From Plasmodium relictum (taxonomy: Eukaryota; Apicomplexa; Aconoidasida; Haemosporida; Plasmodiidae): a DNA stretch of 64,000 bases. Within the stretch, counting starts at the first letter, position 1. Each line of letters starts with the position of its first letter. The position numbers were made by a program, and so were the translations under genes. Location: contig NC_041687.1 in NCBI RefSeq assembly GCF_900005765.1, positions 248,001 through 312,000 of the forward strand, read 5' to 3'. Shown in pieces: positions 9,998-22,787 of the stretch. The notes below the pieces were generated by a model. The model had not been told where the DNA came from. It saw only the letters and a program-made list of their open reading frames with translations, and did not search any database.

Positions 9998-11298
9998 AAA
10001 AAAAATTATTGTAGTTTTTTTTTTTTTTTAATTTTAAACTAAAAAGAATAGATATTAGTTTTTTAGAAAACATTAACACATAATCGTTGTTGATGGTGTT
10101 GTATTTATATAAGAAACTAAATTATTTAAATGAGAACATTATTCTTTTTTTTTTAAGCTTTAATATATTTATTAATTGTATTCATTAAATATTAAGACAA
10201 TATTTTAAGTAATTCCTAAATTACAGTAAGTATTTGCTTTTTTCCCCTCTTTCTTACTTCCTCCATTTTTTTAATGTATTTCATAAATTGCTAATTAAAA
10301 TATAAGAAATAATATCTCTTAAAATAACTTTATTAATGAATATAAACATGGTGTTGTGATATCGAAAATATATTTCAAAATTTATGAGATTTTCACCTTA
10401 TCATAAAATTCTTACCTTTTTGTACTTTTTTTTTTTTTAATACCCAAAAGTATTTTTCATAATAAAAGTTTTTTTCAAAGGTTATTTTAAAAACTTTTTT
10501 TTTTATTTGAATTATATTCAAGTAAATATTAAGAATTATTTTTCTTTTTTTATTTCATAAAGAATTATAATAATATAAAAATGTCAAAATATTCTTAGTG
10601 TTTGATATGCCTTCTTTTTTATTGACATTATTATTTTTCCACTTTATACTTTATTAAAAAAGAATTATTCAAAATTATAAAAAAGATAAAAGCAGAAGGA
10701 ACATAGAAAAAAAAAAAAAAACACAAGAATGATATAAATAATAATAAAAGAAATAAAAATAAAATTTATAATTTTTTTATATAAATCTATTAATTTTTTT
10801 TTTTTTTTATTGCTATAAACGTTTTAAAATCTCTGAGAATGATTGTGGGGTCTTATATATATGTAGCAAACTAAATTTTATGAGTGTAGTGTTTGCATTT
10901 CTTTATTTTCTTTTTACTTTTTAAATTAATTTTCATAGAATAAAAATATATCTACACACAATCAACAGATGCACGTATTAAAAAAAAATAAAGATAAAAA
11001 TAAAATAAATTAAAAAATATATGAAATAAAAAAGCTTAAGTTATTTATAAAACTTTCATTATAAATATAATTATATAAAAAGAAATAAATATTATTTGTT
11101 GTACATTTTTTTTTTTTTTCTATTTAACGTAAAATAGCATAAAGCTAAAACTGATATAATGTTTGAAAAAAACAAAAAAAAAAAAAAATAAAGTTGATCC
11201 ATAAAAAAAAAAAAAATTAATATCAAAGTAATATTAAAAATAAATATGTGTTTCAAAATTTCTTAAAAAGAAAAAGAAATTTTAATAAACTTAATGAA
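9998..11298. other. intergenic, no gene seen
   Basis: A/T-rich spacer between two plus-strand genes. A pyrimidine-rich tract lies at about 10235-10275 and a slightly GC-richer patch at about 10815-10890. Neither gave a recognisable RNA or exon. Confidence 0.5.
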
Positions 11299-13032
11299 AT
11301 GGTACACACAAGAAATAATGAGAAAATATCACTTTTTTCAAAAAGTTTAATACTAAAGAATGGCTTATATATAATAAATGTAAAAAATGACAACTTAAAA
11401 AATTATAGATGGTGGCAAAGTTTAATTAACCCTAGTGATTCATTCAATCCCAAAAAAACAAAAGGGTTTTTAGTCTTGCGATTATTATTATATGGATACT
11501 TAAACAGAATAAGTACGTATAGATCAAATAAAGATAATGATTTGATGTATCCTTATTTAAAAATTTTATTAGATAATGCAGAAGTCTATAGAACGAAAAT
11601 TTTAGATAATTCATTAAATATATGGGATGAAAAACTAGAGTTACAAATTCATTATATTAAAAGTAAAATTGAAATTCAATTATATGATATGGATGAAACA
11701 GAAGGCATAGTAGAAGATGAATATATTGGGAGTGCTTTTATTAACGTTTGTGATTTAGAGTTGTCAAAAAAATATGATATAATTATTAAATATGTTGACA
11801 AAGTTGCTATATTGACAGATCCTTATATTTATAAAAACAAATTAGGAGAAGAATCTAGCAAAAAAAAAAAAAGTAATGCAAGTGAAAGTAGCAGTTACAT
11901 GAATAGTAAAGTCATTTTAAAAAATGATACGAATGATTATAATGTCCGTATTTTTGCAAAATTAGTTAACAAAAGTAATTGTAGTAATTCAATTTTACAA
12001 ATGAATACAATAACTTCATTAAATTATAGACATATATTTAAAAATAATGAAATATTAGAAAAAGATTTAAATGTAAATGAATTATATGAAGAAATAAAAA
12101 GTATTAAACTAAATATTGATACTATTTGGATTCCTTTTTTCTCTATTATATATAATTTTGCTTCATGGAAAACTCCTTTTTATTCAATATTTTTTGTTTT
12201 TTTTTTCTGTTTCTCTTTTATTTTCTCAAAATTTTTTTTCTCCTTTTTTTTAGTTGCTTTAAGTTTAATTTTCTTTATTCTAGTTTGTATTATTAAAGAA
12301 AGCGATAAGTTGAAATCCAAAAATTTTAGCATTTTTGAAGAAAAAAAAAAAAAAAAAAAAAAGTGCGACTCTTCTACTTATTTGAAGAAATCAGAAAGAA
12401 AATTTTATCAAAATATTCAAGATAAAGAACATTCAAAAGAAAATAATTTAACAGATGATATAACAAGCAATACTTCTTCTTCAAAAGATGGAAGTAGCAC
12501 TGATTCCGATAACTCAAATGAAGAAAGTTCAGTTTCAGCTTATTACAGCGATAATAATAGAAATAAAAAAAATGATAAAGATAATAGAAGTGACAATGAA
12601 GATGATTCTGACAATGATAGTTTTAATAATTGCACAGGTGAAGATATAGATGAAGAAAATAACTTAACTATTATTAAAACATTTATATCTAGTGCAATTG
12701 ATGATGATGTTATAAACAATATAAAATATATTCATTATATTTTATTTTGTATCACTAAATCATCTGAAGTATTTTTTTATATTTTAAGAAAATTTGGTTA
12801 CTTTTTAGTGATTTTAACTTTATTATTATGTGTTCTCAATATATTTTTTTATCCCTATGTATCTAGAATATTACGTTTCTTAATTTTTTCAAGTGGTTTC
12901 ATTTTACTAACATATAATTTCAAACCAACTAATATAATTTATAGGTTTTTTATATGTTTTCAAGAATATTATTTCTTAAAAATTAAACGAAGAAATATTG
13001 ATATTTTTAATAATTCACTAAAATTTATTTAA
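11299..13032 (+). CDS. C2-domain multi-pass membrane protein (MCTP-like)
   Basis: About 577 residues from the first in-frame ATG at 11299; the open frame extends 17 codons further upstream without an ATG, so an upstream exon cannot be excluded. Residues about 55-165 form one C2 domain: KGFLVLRLLLYGYL, then YPYLKILLDN, DNSLNIWDEKLEL and YDMDETEGIVEDEYIG. The last carries the Asp/Glu loop expected to bind calcium. A hydrophobic block at about 275-335 (Phe-rich, one or two helices) is followed by an acidic Ser/Asn-rich loop with an 8-Lys run, then a C-terminal pair of membrane helices (about 490-560). One C2 domain plus a C-terminal two-helix region recalls MCTP proteins at ER-plasma membrane contacts, usually with three or more C2 domains. 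A general C2 protein label is safer. Confidence 0.75.
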   Translation: MVHTRNNEKISLFSKSLILKNGLYIINVKNDNLKNYRWWQSLINPSDSFNPKKTKGFLVLRLLLYGYLNRISTYRSNKDNDLMYPYLKILLDNAEVYRTKILDNSLNIWDEKLELQIHYIKSKIEIQLYDMDETEGIVEDEYIGSAFINVCDLELSKKYDIIIKYVDKVAILTDPYIYKNKLGEESSKKKKSNASESSSYMNSKVILKNDTNDYNVRIFAKLVNKSNCSNSILQMNTITSLNYRHIFKNNEILEKDLNVNELYEEIKSIKLNIDTIWIPFFSIIYNFASWKTPFYSIFFVFFFCFSFIFSKFFFSFFLVALSLIFFILVCIIKESDKLKSKNFSIFEEKKKKKKKCDSSTYLKKSERKFYQNIQDKEHSKENNLTDDITSNTSSSKDGSSTDSDNSNEESSVSAYYSDNNRNKKNDKDNRSDNEDDSDNDSFNNCTGEDIDEENNLTIIKTFISSAIDDDVINNIKYIHYILFCITKSSEVFFYILRKFGYFLVILTLLLCVLNIFFYPYVSRILRFLIFSSGFILLTYNFKPTNIIYRFFICFQEYYFLKIKRRNIDIFNNSLKFI

Positions 13033-14731
13033 AAAAAAATTCATATTATACAAAATCAAAAGAAATATTGTGAAATTTAAATTATTTATGTTTATATGTT
13101 AAAACTTATATTATCATCTATATCCACTGATTTTATTAATTTTTAACAGACTTATTCCTTATAATTGTAATGGACCATATTATTAAGATTTTTCCTTTAA
13201 TTATACTAGAATTAAATTTTGCAAAAAAAATAATGCATCATCTTTTTTTTTATAATTACATAAAAATAAATATTTAACTAAAAATATATTATGCTTTATA
13301 TTATTTCTTTTTTTATTTTTAAATATTTATCTTATTTTATTATTTTTTATTATTTTTTTTTATTAATATGTGAACGTTTTCATTTTTGTTGCTTCCAGAC
13401 TTTTCCTTATTTTTTTATGTATGGTAAGAGAAAAAATTTATAATTTTTGTGTTCAAAAATAAAAAGAAAATAAATACGTTTTTTTATTATTTTTTTTTTT
13501 AAAAAGTGTATTACTTAAACTTTTTAGGAAAATTATAACTATACACATAAAATAATTATTCAAATATTTTATGAAAATTAAAAAGTTAAAACTAAAATAT
13601 TTTAACAAAAAAAAAAAAAAAAAAAAGATGAAAACAATTCAATTATTTTATCATAAAAATATAAGTAAATTAATCATTTTAAATGATAAAAAAATATAAA
13701 ATTCTTTTTAAAAATATATATTTTAATTTTTTTTTTTGTAGAATAGAATATTACGTTAATACAAGTTGCAAGTTTTCCTATAAATTAAGAGAAAAAAAGA
13801 AAAAAGAATTTTAAAAAATTTAATATTTTTCGTGTTTTTTATTCTTAATTTTTAATGTAATTTAAAACAGTTATTTAAATTATTGTAATCCATTAATAGT
13901 TACACTTTTATAGTATTTTAATTTATTCCAAAATTTTAAAATTCTTTTTTTTATGGAAGTACATTAATATTCTTATAAAAAATATAAATACGAATCTTTT
14001 ATATAATTCCTATAAAATATTACTTCTATTTTTTCATATATTTTAGTATACATAATGAATTTATATGTTGAAACAAATAACATTTGTTAAATTTTTGTTA
14101 ATTTTTTTATGACTTTACTAAAACGTTTCATTCAATTACAAAAAACTTAGATTTAGAATTATAAATTAGATAAATAAATAAAGAATATAGATGAATTAGC
14201 ATAGTATTATTCAGTAAATTTATGCTGAATTATATATAATTATATACACTTCTAAAAAATTAAATTAGTGCAAATAAGAAGGAAAAAGAAAAAAAAAAAA
14301 AGAAGCGAATAAAATATAAAATAAAATGGTATATAATAGCTATAAATAAAAAAACAAAATATAGTATATATATATAAGAAAAAGTTAATAATAATAAGGA
14401 TAATTTTAACAAATATTCTGAGTCAAAATAAATCATACATGAAGATAGAAGTTTGGAATAAATTTATTAAAAGAATATAAAATATATGCAGGTAAAAAGC
14501 TTTGAAAAAATTAAGATAAATTTTGTAAACATGTAAAAGTTTTAAATAAAAGTATTAATATAAAATAAATATATTACTAAAAAAAACATTTATTTTGTTT
14601 TTTTTTTAAAAAAAAAAAGAAAAAAATAATTATATGAATAAATAAAAATAAAATATAATCAGTCATAGATATAGTAGCTTAATAAATTTTTTTTATGAAT
14701 CGTTTTTTATTTTTTTTTAAAAAAAAAAGAT
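13033..14731. other. intergenic, upstream of PRP6
   Basis: 1.7 kb of A/T-rich sequence between two plus-strand genes. An exon-like fragment bounded by TTCCAG and GTAAGA lies at about 13399-13424, with no partner exon. The 14-mer ATATTCTGAGTCAA (14413-14426) also occurs at 2756-2769. Confidence 0.5.
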
Positions 14732-17700
14732 ATGTATGATAACATAAATAAAGATTACTTAGGAAATGGAATTTTAAAAAGTGATCCATTAAATATAAAA
14801 AAGGATGAATCAATAAATTTTTCGGCACTAAAAAGTGATATCAAAAATAATAAAAATGAAATGTATAATTTTAATCCAATAAAAATTGAGCCTTTTGGCA
14901 AACCACCAGTTGGTTATATTCCTGGAAAAGGAAGAGGAGTAACAGGTTTTTCAGGAGGGGTTAGTAGAGATGACACAACAGATGATAAAGATAAAAATGA
15001 TTATTCTGATTTTAATTATGATGAATTTCACGGTTATTCCGAATCTTTATTTAAAGATACAGAATATGATGAAGAAGATAAAGAAGCAGATGAAATTTAT
15101 GAAAATATAGATGCGCGTATGGATATAAGAAGAAAGAGTAGAAGAGAAAATAAGTTAAAAGAAGAAATTTCAAAAATGAGAGCTCAAAAGCCAACTATTC
15201 AAGAGCAATTTAGTGACTTAAAAAAAAATTTGGCAAATGTAACTCTTGAAGAATGGGAATCCATACCAAGCGTTTTTCAATATTCCTCAAAACAAAAACA
15301 AAAAAAGGCACCAAAAAATTATTTACCACCACCAGATTCTTTAATAATAAGTCGAATTAACGAATCTAATGCTCATTTAAATTATAATAATTCTTCTAGT
15401 GGATTAAAAACACCTCTTGGCTTAGGATATAAAACACCTTTAGGATTACAAACGCCATTAGGATTACGTACTCCATTAGGAGCTCAGACTCCGATAGGAT
15501 TAGGGTTCCAAACTCCTTTTATGAAAAGTTCTGCAACGTTAGGATATGAAACCCCCTTATATAATAGGAACCCTTTAAAAAACAATATGGTTTATAGTGG
15601 CTTAAATACTCCTTTTACTTTATCTGGTTATAACACTCCATTAAATGCATCAAATATTAGTGGTTATAATACTCCACTACTGAATAATGTGAATAAATTA
15701 TCATTAAATGATTTGGGAGAAGCTAGGGGAACAGTATTGTCAGTTAAACTAGATGAGCTTATTGATAATGTAGAAGGGCAAACAGTCATAGATCCTAAAG
15801 GTTATTTAACAAATTTAAATGCTAAGAGTTTAATAAATGATGCAGATGTAGCTGATATTAATAAAGCTAGATCATTATTAAAATCAGTTATTAGCACAAA
15901 TCCTAAACATGGACCAGGATGGATTGCAGCAGCTCGTGTTGAAGAGTTGTCTCAAAGAAAAGATAAAGCAAAAGAAATAATTATGAAAGGATGTATTGAA
16001 TGCTCTAAAAATGAAGATGTGTGGTTAGAAGCAGTGAGGTTAGAGGATAAAGTCAGTGAAGCAAAGATCATTTTGGCGAAAGCTATTAAACATATACCAA
16101 CATCAGTAAAGTTGTGGCTAGAAGCATGCAAAAAAGAAAAAAACACCGATGATAAAAGAAAGGTTTTACGAAAAGCAATAGAATGTATACCTAATTCGGT
16201 ACGTTTATGGAAAGAAGCTATATCCTTAGAAAATGAAAACAATGCATATATTTTGCTAAAAAGAGCAGTAGAATGTATTCCTCAATGTATTGAAATGTGG
16301 ATTGCTTTAGCTAGACTATGTAATTATAATGAAGCTCAAAAGGTTTTAAATGAAGCAAGAAAGAAAATTCCCACTAGCGCAGAAATATGGATTAATGCAT
16401 CTAAGTTAGAAGAAAAACAAGGTAATATTAATATGGTAGACACCATTATTAAAAGATGTATTGAAAATTTGTCTTCCAAAAATGTCATTTTTGAAAGAGA
16501 TAAATGGATAAAATTTGCTGAAGAATGTGAAAAATCAAATTTTCCTCATACATGTGAAAGCATTATAAGGAACACAATGAATATAGGTGTGGAAACGTTA
16601 AATAAAAAAAGTATATATAAACAAGATGCTCAAAATTGTATTAATAATAAATCATTTCATACTGCTAGGGTCTTATATAATGAAGCATTAAAAATATTTA
16701 AAACAAAAAAATCTTTATGGCTAGCCCTAGCTAATCTCGAATTGAAATATGGAAAAAAGGAAAGTGTGGATGAAGTTCTACAGAGGGCTGTGCACAATTG
16801 CCCTCACTCAAGTGTTTTATGGCTAATGCTAGCAAAACAAAAATGGTTAAATAATGAGATAGATAAAGCGAGAGAAATTTTAGCTGAATCATTTATACAT
16901 AATCAAAACACAGAGGTTATATCATTAGCTGCAATTAAATTAGAAAGAGAAAATAATGAATTTGATAGAGCAAGATTTTTATTAAAAAAATCTAGAGTTC
17001 AGTGTAATACACCCAAAATTTGGATGCAATCTGTTCAATTAGAGAGATTATTAAGAAATTACAAGGAAGCAAAGTATCTTGTATATGAAGCATTAAAAAT
17101 TCACAAGTATTTCGATAAATTATATATGATTGCAGGACAAATTGAATTGGAATTTGATAAATTTAATAAAGAAAATAGTGTGGAAGATGAAAATAAATTT
17201 GTGAATAGTGTTAATAATAGTAATAATAATACAAATGAAGAAATTGATATAAACAAATATTTAGATAAAAAAATAGACCAAGACACATATAATGAAAATT
17301 CTTATTTAAATGCTCAAAAAATTTATGAACAGGGATTGAAATATTGTGCATCATCAATTAATTTATGGATTTGTGCTATTGATTTACAAATTGAAAAAAA
17401 GAATTATACTTCTGCTAGAGCTTTAGTTGAAAAAGCAAAAATTAAAATAAAATATTTGCATTCTTTAAGTAATAATAATCATGTTTTGAAAAACAAAGAA
17501 ATAATTGAAACTAGTGATTTAACTTTTGAAGAAGAATTAAGTAAAAATTTGGATGATATAAAAAATCCTAATTCCACTAATAATATATCAAATAATAAAA
17601 CCGATTTAGAAAAAAATACAACAAGAAGTGCATATGTTAAGGTTATTGAAAATTATGATTTATTGTGGTTAAAATTAATTGAAATAGAATTATGTTGTAA

Positions 17701-18857
17701 TAATAAAAATATGAACCCAATTATATCTGAAGCATTAAAAGAATGCCCTTCTTCAGGCATATTATGGGCAAAAGCTATAGAATTAGAAAATAAAAATTTA
17801 CAAAATAGTAAATCTGTTAGTGCCTTTAATAATTGTGGAAATAATGCTTATGTTGTTTTGACAGTAGCTAAATTATTTTGGTTTAACTTTAAAATTCATA
17901 AAGCTAGGAAATGGTTTTATAGAGTTATTACTTTAAATCCATATTTTGGAGATGGATGGGCTACCTTTTTGGCTTTTGAAATTGATCAACAAAATGAAAT
18001 TAATCAAAAAGATATAATAAATAAATGCATAAAAGCAGAACCAAATAGAGGTATAATTATATATATACACATATTTATTTGTATTTATCTACATGTATAT
18101 GTAACTTTTTTTTTTAGGTTATATGTGGAATAAAATTACAAAAAGAGTTGAGAACTGGAGATTAAAATATCCTCAAAAGTTATATAAATATATCAAGGAA
18201 TTATTTCCAGATGTTCTAAAAAAAAAAATTTCGGAAAATATATGGGAAATTATTACTGATGAAAATGTAAATAGCCAAATAGGTACAAATTTGGGAATGA
18301 AACAAAGAGAAAGTGAAGGAAAAGAAATAAAAAATAGTGATAGTGATGAAAAATATTTCAAAGTATATATCAAAGATAAAGAAAAAGAAAAGGAAAAAAT
18401 AGATATAAAAGACGAAGATAAAGAAAAAGAAAAGGAAAAAATAGATATAAAAGACGAAGATAAAGAAAAAGAAAAGGAAAAAATAGATACAAAAGACGAA
18501 GATAAAGAAAAAGAAAAGGAAAAAATATATACAAAAGACGAAGATAAAGAAAAAGAAAAGGAAAAAATATATACAAAAGACGAAGATAAAGAAAAAGAAA
18601 AGGAAAAAATAGATATAAAAGACGAAGATAAAGAAAAAATAGACATAAAAGATAAAAATAAAAAGAAAATATATACAAAAGATAAAGATAAAAAAGAAGT
18701 GGATGAAAAAGATAAGAACTATATATTAAAAAAAGGAGAAAAAGATTTAAAAGAACAAGAAAATAAATATAAGCGTAATGAAAAAAATAACAACAAAAGA
18801 AAGGAGAAAAGTTACACATCGGAATTTAATCAATCAGACAAAAGAAAAAAAAAATAA
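14732..18857 (+). CDS. PRPF6: pre-mRNA-processing factor 6 (PRP6/PRP1), 2 exons
   Basis: Exons 14732-18050 and 18118-18857, 67-nt intron, about 1352 residues against about 940 in human PRPF6. PRP6 is a U5/tri-snRNP scaffold that bridges U5 and U4/U6. The N-terminal PRP1 domain is clear (KPPVGYIPGKGRGVTGF, then DDEDKEADEIYENIDARM-like text). Next come a Thr-Pro repeat block (residues about 225-320), the signature GQTVIDPKGYLTNLN (about 349) and about 15 HAT/TPR units with WIAAARVEE, VWLEAVRLE and LWLALANLE spacing to about 1100. Exon 2 completes the last repeat (GYMWNKITKRVENWRLK). A highly charged tail then carries six tandem 14-residue DKEKEKEKIDIKDE units. Asn-rich inserts interrupt the later repeats, typical of Plasmodium. 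Confidence 0.95.
18375..18626 (+). repeat. six tandem 42-bp coding repeats in PRP6 tail
   Basis: Six units of exactly 42 bp (starts 18375, 18417, 18459, 18501, 18543, 18585), nearly identical at DNA level, encode DKEKEKEKI[D/Y][I/T]KDE. A truncated seventh unit follows. Near-identity including third positions points to recent slippage or unequal exchange, so copy number is likely polymorphic. Confidence 0.95.
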
Positions 18858-19478
18858 GTTAAATCATAATATTTTTTTCTATAAAGAATGCATATATTTT
18901 TAAATGAAGAACTTTATATTTTATTTTATTTTATTTTTTTTTTTTTTTTTGTTGTAATTGTTTAAAAACCTTTTTTACATTTATTTATTAATAATTTACT
19001 TTTTTTTTTAATTTTTTTGTTTTATCAAATCAAGTTATAACAAGAGCAAATGAATGCGCTTTCCTTTTAATTTAAAATTAAAAAGAATATTAGTATATAT
19101 GTATACTTTTCTTTTTCTTTTTTTTTTTCTATCGTTTAAACTTTAAAAAAACGTTAATTTTTTTATAAATTTGAAAAATTTGTAAAATATATTATAGCAT
19201 GTATAACTTAAATTTTAGACAAATTCTGATTACAAAGGAAAATATTAAAAAAAATATATTTTTACTATTTATCATAAATATAGATATAAATGATTTTATA
19301 TTTTAACAACTAAATTTTATATATTTTATTTTCTTATTTAACCTATTTTTGTTTCAAAAGGAGTGCAAATAAATCTTAAACAGTTTTTTTTTCTGAATAT
19401 GTGACAAAATAAGCTATCTTTATTATATTCCTACATCTTAGTTTTTTATAATAAAATTTTAATACTACATACCATTAG
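18858..19478. other. convergent intergenic region
   Basis: Tail-to-tail spacer between PRP6 (+) and the G-patch gene (-), rich in poly-T and poly-A tracts that probably include both 3' ends. No gene seen. Confidence 0.6.
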
Positions 19479-20745
19479 TCAATTTTTCTTTTTCTTCTTT
19501 TTTTCTGTCTTTGATTTTTTTCCTTTTTTATCTTTATTATTTTTTCTTTTTTTAATTTTCTTTTTTTTTTTGTTTGTTAAACTTTCTGTATTATTTAATT
19601 CTTTATTTATCTCTTTTTCTTTCTTTGTAATCATTTTTTTTTTATCATTTACTATGCTATCTGATTCTTTTAATTTTTTCGTATTTTTTGTATTATGTTC
19701 ATCTATAATTTTTCTATTTCTTTTTTTATTAACTTCTCTATCTTTTATTTTAATTTTTTTTTTTTTTTTTTTTCTTTCATCATCAATAACAGACAATTTT
19801 GTTTTCTCTAAATTACATATTATTGATTCTTGGTTGTTACTGGTAGATATTATAGAATTGTCCTTTTTTATAAAGATTGAATATTTTATATTTTCATTTT
19901 TATCATTTTGTAACTTAATATCATTTGTTGAAGATAAATTATCTTTATTATTATTAGAATTTCTATTATGACTTACTTCCTTAATATTTTGGGCACACTT
20001 ATTGTACATATTCTCCCACCATTTTTCATTCTCTTTTTCTTCATGTTCTTTATAACCTAGCTGTGCTCAAAATAAAAAATTTAACATATTATTGTATATT
20101 TATAAATAGAAAATTTAATAATTTCAAGTTTATTTTTTTTTAAATTACCCCATGTTCTCCGTATTTTTTTATTTTCATTATGTCAACTTCTCCATTTTCG
20201 TGCTTACCTAATCCCTTTCCTCTTAAGAAAAAAAAGAAAATGAATTAAAAAAAATTAAATGTTTTATATTTTTAGATAAATATAGTGTTCATGACATTTA
20301 AAAAATAATATCTATATAATCAAAAAGTAATAACATAAATATGAATTCTTTATTCTTTCTTTGTTATCTTCTTATTTTATTTCATTTACATTTCCCATCC
20401 AAATTTTTTAAGAATATAAGATCCGAATTTTGATTCTACTGGTTTTGACTGATTTTCTAAATAATGGTAAAAAAAAAAAATAAAATAAACATTTAAATAT
20501 TAAAATTTACACAATATTAACTATCTATATAAATTTTAATTAAAGATTTCTATTATTAGAAAATACAATATGTGACAAAAACAAAAAAAAAAAGGTTGTA
20601 TAGCAATTTTAATAAATAGTCTAATAATAAATTCATTCTTATTCATTAATTGTACAAAAAGAAAAATATGTTTTCAATTTCATTTTTTTTTCATATAAAA
20701 CTTACGAATATCACTTAGCAATTTTTCATAATATTTTTTCGACAT
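19479..20745 (-). CDS. G-patch protein, GPATCH4-like, 4 exons
   Basis: Minus-strand exons 20745-20706, 20456-20390, 20221-20149 and 20060-19479; 253 residues. The G-patch is assembled across exons: KFGSYILKKFGWE, then GKGLGKHENGEVDIMKIKK, then GEHGLGYKEHEKENEKWWEN. The order G-patch then WWENMYNKCAQNI matches human GPATCH4 (NHWWNELFNKTAANL), a nucleolar protein. G-patches bind and activate DEAH helicases such as DHX15, so a role with a DEAH helicase in ribosome assembly or splicing is inferred. The rest is a Lys-rich low-complexity tail (KKKKKIKIKDREVNKKRNRK) suited to nucleolar targeting. Confidence 0.85.
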
Positions 20746-22787
20746 AATTTAAGGTTAAAATTAATTTTTTAGTACTTAAAAATTTATTTTCTTTCTTAAA
20801 TTATATAAAAAAATGATGTCAATGTTCATTAAAAATATTAAATTTTTCAATTTGTTTTAAATATAGTAAAATACTATAAAATAATAGAACGCATTTCTAT
20901 AAGTCAATTCTTGTTTTAAATTGAAAATCTAATTGGTAGATTTATGAAAAAAGTATTAATTTCATAGATAAATATTGATGTTGATTTTATTATTTTTCAT
21001 TTTGAGTTTACTTTAAATATCTTTCTTTCCCATTTTTTTTCTTTTTCTTTTTCTTTTTCTCTTTTTTTTTTTTTAAATATATTTATGTATGAACCTATAA
21101 AAATATATTACTTCTATTTTATATATTTATGAGTTATCCCTGCTTTTAATTTTTTTTTTTTGAAGATCCCTTATTTAAATAAATTTTAAGTTATAATGAA
21201 TAAGTTTTAAAGAATATATAAATTTTCTTAAATATTAAGTATATTTCATTTAAAAAGAATGAAACTTAATTCTTCTAATAAAATATATACAATTTATACT
21301 TTCTTTTACATATTTCTATACTTAAAAAAAAAATAGTATGTATACAAAGTATAACTCCCTTAATTTATTCAACAATTTAAAAAGTTTAAATTTTTTATTT
21401 AAAAATTATTAACCATATTTTTAAGAAATATAATAATTAACAAACTTTTTTTATTTTATTAAAATTAAAAAAAAAAATAATAAAATAAGATAATAATAAT
21501 AATAAAATAGAATAAACAAAATATTGCAACTTTTAACACTAGTTTAAATAATAGATGGTATTTTTTTTTTTTTTTATCTAGGCTAATATTTTGTTCAATA
21601 TGAAGTGCATAAAAAAAAAAAAAAAAATAAATTAAAATAAAATAATAGAAAATTGTAAAATAATAGGTATCTTTTAAAATAAAGCAAAAAATGCTATTTT
21701 ACATAAGATTATACAGAAATATAAAATTGTATTTAAAGTTAAAATTTTAACTTATATTAAGAAAAATTATATGCATACATTAATATATATGAACATTATA
21801 TTATATATATAATTTTTATATATACGTATGTATATATTTTACTTAAAAAATTTTTAAATATTTTTTATACTAACATAAACAAAAACGTTTAAAAAAAAAA
21901 AAAAATATATCAAAATGATATTTTTTTTTATATAATAAACTTTAATTTTTAAATAATAAAACATATTCAATGTTTCTAATAAAAAATCAAAATAATAATA
22001 TGAAAAATAAATACAATTATTACTTGTGAATTTTTACATTATTTTTTTTTTCATTTTATTGTTTTTTTTTTTATTTATTTTTAATACTTTTTATGCTTAT
22101 TCCCAAATTATGTAACAAAAAAAAAAAAAAAAAAAATATTAAAGTAAAAAACCTGCTGAATACGAATACATGAGTTTAATGCAAAAAAAATCGTATGAAA
22201 AGTCTTTTATTTCAAAAAATGGATGTTCTCAGAAGAAAGACTTAATTTTTACGTAAAATTAGTTGTGGAAAGATTTTAAATTTTCTTTTTTTTTTTTTTC
22301 TTATATTCTTTATATTTTTATATCTGAAGAGAATCAACGTTGATAACGATTCAAAGAATTCCAGTTTGAGAAAAAAAAATTAAAAAAAAATATATATATA
22401 TATATATCCTATAGAATTTATATAAAAATATTAGGAATAATTAATTGTAATTTAAATTATTTTAAAAAAAATTAAAAAAAAATTAAAAAAAAAACTCTTT
22501 TTGCTTAGTTTTGAAGAAATAAAAATTAAAAAAATATAAAAAAAAATATATATATATATAATATATTTGGAAATTATAATATTTACATTATATAATTTTA
22601 TTGTAAATAATAAATGTACATGTTAGATAATATTTTTAAAAAGTATTAATTTTTTTAAAAGAAATACTAAAATTTTTCATTATAAAATAATTGTAACAAT
22701 TGATTATTGTTATAAAAATTAAAAGATAAGAAAATAAGAAAAACAAAAAAAGAAAAGAAATTATTTTAAAAATTAAAATAAGAAAAA
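20746..22787. other. divergent intergenic region upstream of eIF4B
   Basis: 2 kb shared by two divergent genes. Mostly A/T, with GC-richer patches at about 22150-22275 and 22320-22375 that probably lie in the eIF4B promoter or 5' UTR. The stretch GAGTTATCCCTG (21130-21141, +) is complementary to conserved LSU rRNA, but no snoRNA boxes surround it. Confidence 0.5.

Noticed and set aside
11248-11298. GTG/upstream start for the C2 protein
   Set aside because: No ATG in these 17 codons and an in-frame stop lies just upstream; ATG 11299 is the first plausible start.
13399-13424. Exon-like fragment with TTCCAG acceptor and GTAAGA donor
   Set aside because: Only 25 bases, no partner exon in phase on either side.
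18173-18819. Long minus-strand frames opposite the PRP6 tail
   Set aside because: Mirror images of the 42-bp repeat array; Ser/Phe/Leu text from reading the repeat backwards.
19570-19971. 133-codon plus-strand frame opposite the G-patch gene
   Set aside because: Antisense shadow of a Lys-rich tail, hence Phe/Leu/Ser-rich; not a membrane protein.
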